Shown here piece by piece: positions 1 to 4,822 of a DNA stretch of 5,685 nucleotides (position 1 is its first letter; every line of letters starts with the position of its first letter). Source of the DNA: Ruminococcaceae bacterium UBA1785 (lineage in GTDB: Bacteria; Bacillota; Clostridia; Oscillospirales; Acutalibacteraceae); NCBI GenBank assembly GCA_002314555.1, contig DCGF01000104.1, positions 1 to 5,685 of the forward strand, given 5' to 3'. The translations under genes and the position numbers were made by a program. The notes below the pieces were generated by a model. That model searched no databases. It was not told where the DNA came from and saw nothing but the letters and a program-made list of their open reading frames with translations.

Positions 1-493
1 CCTTAAGACAGGTAAACCACTTGTTTCTCGTTCTCTTACAGTTGACGGTTCAGCTATTACTGAGCCAAAGAACATCCGTGTACCAATCGGTACATTGATC
101 TCAGACATCATTGATTTCTGCGGTGGCTTCAAAGGCACACCTTATAAAGTAATCAGCGGCGGCCCTATGATGGGTATGTCTATCTATGATGTTAACGTTC
201 CTCTTCTTAAGAACAACAACGCTGTCCTTGCTTTCTCTGCTGATACAGTAAAAGTTAAGACAGAGCGCGCTTGTATCCGTTGCGGACGTTGCGTAGACGC
301 TTGCCCAATGAGCCTTATGCCTACTAAGATTGAGACACGTGCTCATCTTAAGGATGCAGACGGCTGTGCAGCAGCTGGTGCTATGACATGTATGGAATGT
401 GGTTCTTGTGCATATGCTTGCCCATCAGGTAGACCACTCGTTCAGTACATGCGTCTTGCTAAGGCAGTAATTAGAGAGGAGAGTGCTAAATAA
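1..493 (+). CDS. rnfC: Rnf complex subunit C, C-terminal part (5' truncated)
   Basis: This is the C-terminal 163 residues of the peripheral Rnf subunit that, from family knowledge, docks on the cytoplasmic side and reduces NAD+ through FMN and iron-sulfur clusters. The frame is open from base 2 to the TAA at 491-493, so the start and the NADH/FMN-binding portion lie upstream of the window. Visible landmarks are an SLBB-like segment (GTLISDIIDFCGGF, about bases 89-130), the conserved SGGPMMG turn, and two ferredoxin-type CX2CX2CX3CP motifs. The first is CIRCGRCVDACP from base 272; the second is CMECGSCAYACP from base 389. Together they should bind two [4Fe-4S] clusters. The stop overlaps the rnfD start by one base (TAATG), indicating cotranscription and probable translational coupling. 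An internal ATG at 95 is in frame but lies inside the conserved domain, so it is not taken as the start. Confidence 0.95.
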   Translation, partial: LKTGKPLVSRSLTVDGSAITEPKNIRVPIGTLISDIIDFCGGFKGTPYKVISGGPMMGMSIYDVNVPLLKNNNAVLAFSADTVKVKTERACIRCGRCVDACPMSLMPTKIETRAHLKDADGCAAAGAMTCMECGSCAYACPSGRPLVQYMRLAKAVIREESAK

Positions 494-1485
494 TGGAACT
501 TAATAACAAGCTTACCGTTTCAGCATCACCTCACGTTAAATCTGCTGAAACAACCACAGGCATTATGCTCGATGTTATCATCGCTCTTATTCCTGCTGGT
601 ATCGCATCAATTTTTGTATTTGGTATCAGAGCTCTTGCAATTATCTTGACTTCTGTTATCGCTTGCGTACTTATAGAGTACCTTTCACGTAAAGTAATGA
701 AGCGTGATCAGACTGTTGGTGATTTATCAGCAGTTGTTACTGGTCTCCTTCTCGCTTATAACCTTCCAGCATCTATCCCTCTTTGGGAAGTTGTTTTCGG
801 CGCAGTAGTTGCTATTGTTGTTGTAAAGCAGATGTTTGGTGGTATCGGTTGTAACTTTGTAAACCCAGCACTCCTTGCTCGTATCGTTATGATGTCTGCA
901 TTCCCAGCTAAAATGTCAGCTGGTGCTTTTGTAGCAACAAACGTTACAGGTTGGGACGTTGATGGCGCAACAGGTGCAACTCCAATGGGTCTCATCTCAC
1001 TTGCAGATGGCATCAAGGATGGCGCTCCTACTCTTATGCAGATGTTCGTTGGTACAACATCAGGTTGTATCGGTGAAGTTTCTGCTCTTGCTCTTATCCT
1101 TGGTGGTGTTTACCTTATCATCCGTAAGGTAATCTCCCCTATCATTCCATGTGTATATGTTGGTACAGTAGCTCTTATCATGCTCATCGCTTTTGGTGAT
1201 GTAAATGCTATGGCTTATGAAGTACTTGGTGGCGGTCTCATGATCGGTGCTATCTTCATGGCTACTGACTACACAACAAGCCCAATCACAAAGAACGGTA
1301 AGATTATCTATGCTCTTTGCTGCGGACTTCTCACATGCCTTATTAGACTCTTCGGTAGCCTTCCAGAGGGCGTATCATTCTCAATCATCATCATGAACAT
1401 CCTTGTTCCTCATATTGAGAACGCTACAAAGCCTACTATCTTTGGCACCGTTAAAGAAAAAAAGAATAAGGAGGAAGCTAAGTAA
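493..1485 (+). CDS. rnfD: Rnf complex subunit D (flavinylated membrane subunit)
   Basis: A 330-residue polytopic membrane protein of the NqrB/RnfD family. In the complex it carries covalently bound FMN and contributes to the ion-translocating membrane core. Many hydrophobic segments are visible from about residue 24 to 305, separated by short polar loops. The likely flavinylation site is T163 in DGATGATPM (residues 158-165), which fits the family (S/T)GAT pattern. The GGIGCNFVNPALLAR stretch (about 116-130) and MATDYTTSP (about 256-264) are family-typical. The length is close to usual for bacterial RnfD. The C-terminus is a short lysine/glutamate-rich tail (KEKKNKEEAK). The start ATG overlaps the rnfC stop, and a GAGAGGAG purine run lies just upstream within rnfC. 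I see no internal promoter. Recognition is secure; which ion is pumped (Na+ or H+) cannot be read from the sequence. Confidence 0.97.
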   Translation: MELNNKLTVSASPHVKSAETTTGIMLDVIIALIPAGIASIFVFGIRALAIILTSVIACVLIEYLSRKVMKRDQTVGDLSAVVTGLLLAYNLPASIPLWEVVFGAVVAIVVVKQMFGGIGCNFVNPALLARIVMMSAFPAKMSAGAFVATNVTGWDVDGATGATPMGLISLADGIKDGAPTLMQMFVGTTSGCIGEVSALALILGGVYLIIRKVISPIIPCVYVGTVALIMLIAFGDVNAMAYEVLGGGLMIGAIFMATDYTTSPITKNGKIIYALCCGLLTCLIRLFGSLPEGVSFSIIIMNILVPHIENATKPTIFGTVKEKKNKEEAK

Positions 1486-2078
1486 TGAAAAAGATGAATG
1501 CAAAGGACATCTTAGTCCCAACAATTTCTCTCTTCGTTATCTGCCTTGTTGCAACAGCTCTCCTTGCTCTTGTTAACATGATTACAGTAGATAAAATCGC
1601 TGCTAACACTCTTGCTACTGCTGCAGAATCTAGAAAGTCAGTTCTTTCTGAAGCTGCAGACTTCAAAGAGGTTGATATGGACGGCGACAAAGTAACAGAT
1701 TACTATGAAGGCGTTGACGCATCAGGTAATGTTATCGGTTACGTATTTGACTGCTCAGGTGAAGACAAAGGTTACGGCGGAGACGTTTCAGTAACAGTTG
1801 GTATTTCAGTTGACGGTACAATCACAGGCATCCAGCCAGATGACGTTTCAAACGAAACTCCTGGTCTTGGCCAGAACTCAAACAAGTCTTCTTGGAAGGC
1901 ACAGTTTGTTGGTGAGTCTGGTGACCTTACAGTTGTAAAGAGCGACAAAACTGCTCAGGAAAATACAACAGATGGTAAGATCAATGCTCTTACAAGTGCT
2001 ACTATTACATCAAAGGCTGTAACAAGCTCAGTAAATGCTGCACTTGATATGTTTGATGAGATTGGAGGCGCTAAATAA
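1485..2078 (+). CDS. rnfG: Rnf complex subunit G (FMN-binding, single-span)
   Basis: A 197-residue protein with one N-terminal membrane segment (about residues 9-32) followed by a soluble FMN-binding domain, as in RnfG/NqrC. In the family this domain faces outward and carries FMN linked to a threonine by a phosphoester bond. The site here is the TSATITS stretch (residues 170-176), with T173 as the expected attachment residue. The glycine of the usual (S/T)GAT motif is replaced by serine (S171). The ETPGLGQ segment (about 124-130) is also typical of FMN-binding domains. The ribosome binding site GGAGG lies at 1470-1474, ten bases before the ATG, which overlaps the rnfD stop by one base. A second ATG three codons in is possible but less well placed. 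Family identity is secure. Confidence 0.96.
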   Translation: MKKMNAKDILVPTISLFVICLVATALLALVNMITVDKIAANTLATAAESRKSVLSEAADFKEVDMDGDKVTDYYEGVDASGNVIGYVFDCSGEDKGYGGDVSVTVGISVDGTITGIQPDDVSNETPGLGQNSNKSSWKAQFVGESGDLTVVKSDKTAQENTTDGKINALTSATITSKAVTSSVNAALDMFDEIGGAK

Positions 2079-2824
2079 TGGCTGAGAAGAAAACTTTAGG
2101 CCAGGAATTTTCTAAGGGCCTCATTAAGGAGAACCCAGTTCTCCGTTTAGTACTTGGTACTTGCCCTACTCTTGCTGTTTCAACATCTATTGAAAACGCT
2201 ATCGGTATGGGTATCGCTGCTACAATCGTTTTGATCTGTTCAAACATTGTTATTTCAGCACTCAGAAAGGTAATCCCTAACAAGGTTCGTATCCCTTGCT
2301 ACATCGTAGTTATCGCTGCTTTCGTAACAATCGTACAGCTCCTCGTTAAGGCATTTGCTCCTGCACTTGATACCGCTCTTGGTATTTACCTTCCACTTAT
2401 CGTTGTTAACTGTATCATCCTTGGCCGTGCAGAAGGTTTCGCTAATAAGAACGGCGTTATCGCTTCAGCAGTAGACGGTGTTGGTATGGGCGTAGGTTTC
2501 ACAATTGCTTTGACACTTATGGCAGCAATTCGTGAGTTCTTCGGTTCAGGTAACCTTACACTTAAGGTACTTGGCTACGGTACAACTCTTCAGGATATCT
2601 TCGGACTTGGCGAGACAGACGTTCTCACAGCTATCGGTCTCGAACCAATCCTTATCTTTATCTTAGCTCCTGGCGGATTCTTTACATTTGGTCTTCTTAT
2701 GGCTTGCGCAAACAAACTTGCTGAGAAGGCTGGTAAGCCAAAGGCTGAGCTTAAGGGCTGTGAAGGTTGCCCAATGGCAGCTACATGCTCTATTAAACTT
2801 GACGGAAAGGAGTGTGCTGAATAA
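2078..2824 (+). CDS. rnfE: Rnf complex subunit E (integral membrane)
   Basis: A 248-residue membrane protein of the RnfA/RnfE/NqrD/NqrE family. With RnfA it forms the pseudo-symmetric membrane pair reported to hold a [2Fe-2S] cluster within the bilayer. The two cysteines expected to contribute are visible: C29 in LGTCPTLAV and C112 in VVNCIILGRAE. About six hydrophobic segments span residues 25-210. After the last one comes a polar C-terminal tail carrying four extra cysteines (C228, C231, C237, C246), which makes this subunit somewhat longer than I expect for the family. A TTGGAGGCG ribosome binding site precedes the ATG, which overlaps the rnfG stop by one base. RnfE is chosen over RnfA because of its position after rnfG, the long N-terminal cytoplasmic stretch (FSKGLIKENPVLRLVLG) and the GRAE motif. 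Confidence 0.96.
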   Translation: MAEKKTLGQEFSKGLIKENPVLRLVLGTCPTLAVSTSIENAIGMGIAATIVLICSNIVISALRKVIPNKVRIPCYIVVIAAFVTIVQLLVKAFAPALDTALGIYLPLIVVNCIILGRAEGFANKNGVIASAVDGVGMGVGFTIALTLMAAIREFFGSGNLTLKVLGYGTTLQDIFGLGETDVLTAIGLEPILIFILAPGGFFTFGLLMACANKLAEKAGKPKAELKGCEGCPMAATCSIKLDGKECAE

Positions 2825-3420
2825 TGACTATTACAGGTCTCGTAGCAATCTTGCTCGCAGCTATCACTACCAACAACTTTATTCTTTCTAAGTTCCTTGG
2901 TATCTGTCCTTTCCTCGGTGTTTCTAAGAAAACAAACACTGCTCTTGGTATGTCTGCAGCCGTTATCTTCGTAATGGTTCTTGCTACAGCTGCTACATAT
3001 CCACTTAACGTTCTCCTTGAGAAGAACGACATGGCATATCTTCAGACAATCGTTCAGATTCTTGTAATCGCTGGTCTTGTACAGTTCGTTGAGATCGTAT
3101 TAAAGAAGTATATTCCTGGTCTTTATCAGGCACTCGGTGTATACCTTCCTCTTATCACAACAAACTGCGCAGTACTCGGTGTAGTACAGCTCAACGTTCA
3201 GAACGGTTATGGCTTCCTTCCATCAATCGTTAACGCTCTTGGTGGCGGTCTCGGTTTCATGGTAGCTATGCTCATGTTCTCAGGCGTACGTGAAAGACTT
3301 GAAGGCAATGAATATCCTAAGTTCTGGGAAGGCCTTCCAATTACACTTGTTGCCGCTGCTATCACAGCTTGTTCATTCCTTGGATTTACAGGTCTTGTTG
3401 AAGGCATCTTCGGTGCATAA
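2824..3420 (+). CDS. rnfA: Rnf complex subunit A (integral membrane)
   Basis: A 198-residue protein with about six membrane segments, the partner of RnfE and paralogous to NqrE. The conserved cysteines are C28 in KFLGICPFLGV and C115 in TTNCAVLGV. In known Rnf structures the equivalent residues from RnfA and RnfE jointly bind a membrane-embedded [2Fe-2S] cluster. The NNFILSKFLG start, GVYLPLITTNCAVLG centre and SGVRERLE loop (about 153-160) are strongly family-typical, and the length is normal. The ATG overlaps the rnfE stop by one base; an AAAGGAG ribosome binding site lies within the last codons of rnfE. Unlike the preceding junctions, its stop (3418-3420) is followed by an 18-base gap before rnfB. 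Confidence 0.97.
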   Translation: MTITGLVAILLAAITTNNFILSKFLGICPFLGVSKKTNTALGMSAAVIFVMVLATAATYPLNVLLEKNDMAYLQTIVQILVIAGLVQFVEIVLKKYIPGLYQALGVYLPLITTNCAVLGVVQLNVQNGYGFLPSIVNALGGGLGFMVAMLMFSGVRERLEGNEYPKFWEGLPITLVAAAITACSFLGFTGLVEGIFGA

Positions 3421-3438
3421 GAAAGGTAGGGAAATATA
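3421..3438 (+). promoter_or_regulatory. rnfA-rnfB gap with a weak ribosome binding site
   Basis: This 18-base spacer carries GAAAGGTAGGGA followed by AT-rich sequence before the rnfB ATG. The best Shine-Dalgarno candidate (AGGTAGGGA) is weaker than the GGAGG-type sites of most other genes here. It is the only rnf junction in the window without stop/start overlap. The effect on RnfB synthesis is not known. Confidence 0.5.
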
Positions 3439-4251
3439 ATGAGTCCAATTTTACTTGCAGTAATCATTGTTTCCGTTACCGGTATTGTGCTCGGTCTCAT
3501 CCTTGCTGTTGCATCTATCGTAATGGCAGTTCCTGTTGATGAGAAAGCGGAAGCAATTCAAGAAGTTCTCGCTGGCGCTAACTGTGGTGCTTGCGGATAC
3601 TCAGGTTGTGCTGGTTATGCTGGTGCTCTTTCAAAGGGTGACTGCACAGACTGCACACTCTGTGCTCCAGGTGGCGCTGACTGTGCTGCAGCTATTGCTG
3701 AAATCATGGGTCTCGCTGCTGGCGAAATGAAGCCAATGACAGCAGTTGTTAAGTGTCATGGTACAGCTGAAAAAGCTCCTGACGCTATGAACTACGTTGG
3801 CGACATGAGCTGTAAAACAGCTTCTCAGCTCTTCGGTGGTCCAAAGGGTTGTAACTATGGTTGTCTCGGTCTTGGTGACTGCGTTAAGGCTTGTCCTTAT
3901 GGCGCTCTCTCAATCGTAGACGGCATTGCAAAAGTTGATCCACTCGCATGTAAAGCATGTAAGGTTTGTGTTAAGACATGTCCAAAGGGCATTATCGACA
4001 TCGTTCCTCTCTTTGAGCAGAAGGCTCTTAACTTCTGCATGAACAAAGATAAGGGTAACCTTACAAGCAAGCAGTGCTCAGTTGGTTGTATCGGATGTAT
4101 GAAGTGCGTTAAGGTTTGTGAATTTGATGCAGTTCATGTTGAAGACAACAAAGCAGTCGTTGACTACGACAAGTGCACAGCTTGTGGCAAGTGCGTTGAA
4201 GGCTGTCCAAAGAAGTGCATCGAGCTCGTTGCACTTGGTTGCGATAAGTAA
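3439..4251 (+). CDS. rnfB: Rnf complex subunit B (polyferredoxin, ferredoxin-oxidising)
   Basis: A 270-residue iron-sulfur protein expected to take electrons from reduced ferredoxin. It has one N-terminal membrane anchor (about residues 4-30). Next is the RnfB-type Fe-S domain with C49, C52 and C57 (CGACGYSGC) and the final ligand C75 in CAPGG. Four ferredoxin-type motifs follow: C138/C142/C148/C152, C171/C174/C177/C181 (CKACKVCVKTCP), C217/C220/C223/C227 (CIGCMKCVKVC) and C246/C249/C252/C256 (CTACGKCVEGCP). This supports about five [4Fe-4S] clusters. I count 29 cysteines, more than those motifs require; the extras include C69, C72 and C82 around the first domain. It is the last gene of the operon, with a strong terminator 23 bases downstream. 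Clostridial RnfB proteins vary in length and cluster number, and 270 residues is within that range as far as I know. Confidence 0.96.
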   Translation: MSPILLAVIIVSVTGIVLGLILAVASIVMAVPVDEKAEAIQEVLAGANCGACGYSGCAGYAGALSKGDCTDCTLCAPGGADCAAAIAEIMGLAAGEMKPMTAVVKCHGTAEKAPDAMNYVGDMSCKTASQLFGGPKGCNYGCLGLGDCVKACPYGALSIVDGIAKVDPLACKACKVCVKTCPKGIIDIVPLFEQKALNFCMNKDKGNLTSKQCSVGCIGCMKCVKVCEFDAVHVEDNKAVVDYDKCTACGKCVEGCPKKCIELVALGCDK

Positions 4252-4273
4252 TCAACTATTCATTCAACAATAT

Positions 4274-4307
4274 ACCCTCCTAGGTTCGCCTAGGAGGGTT
4301 TTGTTTT
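4274..4307 (+). terminator. Rho-independent terminator of the rnf operon
   Basis: A perfect 11-bp stem (ACCCTCCTAGG at 4274-4284 with its complement at 4289-4299) closes a TTCG tetraloop and runs into TTTT-G-TTTT. It starts 23 bases after the rnfB stop. The G+C-rich arm, stable loop and T tract make it a textbook intrinsic terminator, and it separates rnf from the small gene downstream. Confidence 0.95.
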
Positions 4308-4338
4308 GTCTCCCGTCGGGTCGAAACGCCTTAAACTC

Positions 4339-4367
4339 TTGTCATATACATATAATGCAATTATTAT
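4339..4367 (+). promoter_or_regulatory. Predicted sigma-A promoter of the small peptide gene
   Basis: TTGTCA (4339-4344, five of six matches to TTGACA) is followed by a 17-base spacer and TATTAT (4362-4367, five of six matches to TATAAT). Transcription would begin near 4374, leaving an A-rich untranslated leader of about 90 bases before the ATG at 4463. A perfect TATAAT at 4351-4356 overlaps the spacer but has no good -35 box at 16-18 bases. Both the position just after the rnf terminator and the hexamer spacing support a promoter. The exact start site is inferred. Confidence 0.65.
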
Positions 4368-4449
4368 TTAAAAAAAATAAAAAAAGTTGTAGCCATCTAT
4401 AAAAATCATTCGTATAAAGAAGTGTAAGACAAAAAAACAAACACATTTT

Positions 4450-4455
4450 GGAGGT
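4450..4455 (+). promoter_or_regulatory. Strong ribosome binding site of the small peptide gene
   Basis: GGAGGT lies seven bases before the ATG at 4463, an optimal Shine-Dalgarno arrangement. It is the main evidence that this short ORF is translated and that 4463 is its start. Confidence 0.85.
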
Positions 4456-4462
4456 AATTAAA

Positions 4463-4618
4463 ATGGCAGAAAAGATTTTAAACGAGAACGAACTTGAGAA
4501 CGTTGACGCAGGCGCTATCTACGGTGCAGGCCCACAGATTATGACAGCAACAGATGACAACCAGGACGATTCAAGCAATGATCCAAAGATGGTTGGCTTC
4601 TACAAAGTTCCAATCTAA
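4463..4618 (+). CDS. 51-residue orphan peptide with double-glycine-like leader
   Basis: I do not recognise this protein as a named family. The 51-codon ORF has a strong ribosome binding site, a predicted promoter upstream and a terminator 14 bases after its TAA, and its codon use matches its neighbours. Residues 1-17 (MAEKILNENELENVDAG) fit the spacing of double-glycine leaders of bacteriocins and other RiPP precursors. Counting back from G17 as -1, there is L at -12, E at -8, L at -7 and V at -4, with A instead of G at -2. Cleavage after G17 would release a 34-residue product (A18-I51). That product has no cysteine or tryptophan, is acidic in its middle (D31, D32, D35, D36, D40), contains IYGAGP near its start and ends FYKVPI. 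No C39 peptidase/transporter, modifying enzyme or immunity gene is visible in the window. It may be a secreted or signalling peptide, a RiPP precursor matured by enzymes elsewhere, or an unrelated small protein. That the gene is real is likely; the function is unknown. Confidence 0.8.
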   Translation: MAEKILNENELENVDAGAIYGAGPQIMTATDDNQDDSSNDPKMVGFYKVPI

Positions 4619-4632
4619 CAGGTAAGAATCAC

Positions 4633-4664
4633 AAAGACCGTAGCTATGAGGCTGCGGTCTTTTT
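4633..4664 (+). terminator. Rho-independent terminator of the small peptide gene
   Basis: A 12-bp stem with one G-U pair (AAAGACCGTAGC at 4633-4644 with GCTGCGGTCTTT at 4651-4662) encloses the six-base loop TATGAG and runs into a five-T tract (4660-4664). It starts 14 bases after the peptide stop codon, so the small gene is probably monocistronic. Confidence 0.92.
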
Positions 4665-4719
4665 ATATTATATATTGTTAAAAATATGAACAACTTTTTG
4701 TATATTCACTTTCGCTTTT

Positions 4720-4743
4720 GCAAAAAGATTGTTATCTTTTTGT
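4720..4743. repeat. AT-rich inverted repeat upstream of the serC promoter
   Basis: CAAAAAGAT (4721-4729) and its exact reverse complement ATCTTTTTG (4734-4742) flank TGTT. A G-T pair at 4720/4743 can extend the stem by one. It ends eight bases before the serC -35 box. No T tract follows the stem, so a terminator is unlikely. It could be a regulator binding site or chance symmetry in AT-rich DNA. CTTTTTGT also occurs at 4694-4701, so the A-rich arm has a second possible partner. Confidence 0.5.
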
Positions 4744-4751
4744 CAAACCTA

Positions 4752-4780
4752 TTGACTATTATTATAACTATGTATATAAT
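4752..4780 (+). promoter_or_regulatory. Predicted sigma-A promoter of serC
   Basis: TTGACT (4752-4757, five of six matches) and a consensus TATAAT (4775-4780) are separated by exactly 17 bases. Transcription would start near 4787, leaving a leader of about 36 bases. That is too short to hold a large riboswitch or a T-box, so control is more likely at initiation. This is the strongest promoter match in the window. Confidence 0.85.
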
Positions 4781-4822
4781 AGGTCCTGTTATTTTGATTA
4801 CAATTATTGGAGGAAATATATT

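Noticed and set aside
756..1016. An 86-codon minus-strand ORF within rnfD, with similar antisense ORFs elsewhere in the rnf operon.
   Set aside because: These are antisense shadows of strongly conserved genes, a consequence of biased codon use. No promoters or ribosome binding sites support them.
4312..4320. A short GC-rich palindrome CCCGTCGGG just after the rnf terminator.
   Set aside because: Its one-base centre cannot form an RNA hairpin and nine bases is too short to claim as an operator without a second copy.
4351..4356. A perfect TATAAT as the -10 box of the small peptide gene.
   Set aside because: No acceptable -35 hexamer lies 16-18 bases upstream and there is no extended TG element. 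The TTGTCA/TATTAT pair with a 17-base spacer fits better.
4118..4402. A 94-codon + strand ORF from inside rnfB through the rnf terminator.
   Set aside because: It is out of frame with rnfB, reads through the terminator hairpin and resembles no protein I know.
4514..4534. IYGAGP resembling the YGNGV box of pediocin-like bacteriocins.
   Set aside because: The box normally continues into V-x-C, the product is cationic, and a disulfide is required. Here there is no cysteine and the tail is acidic.
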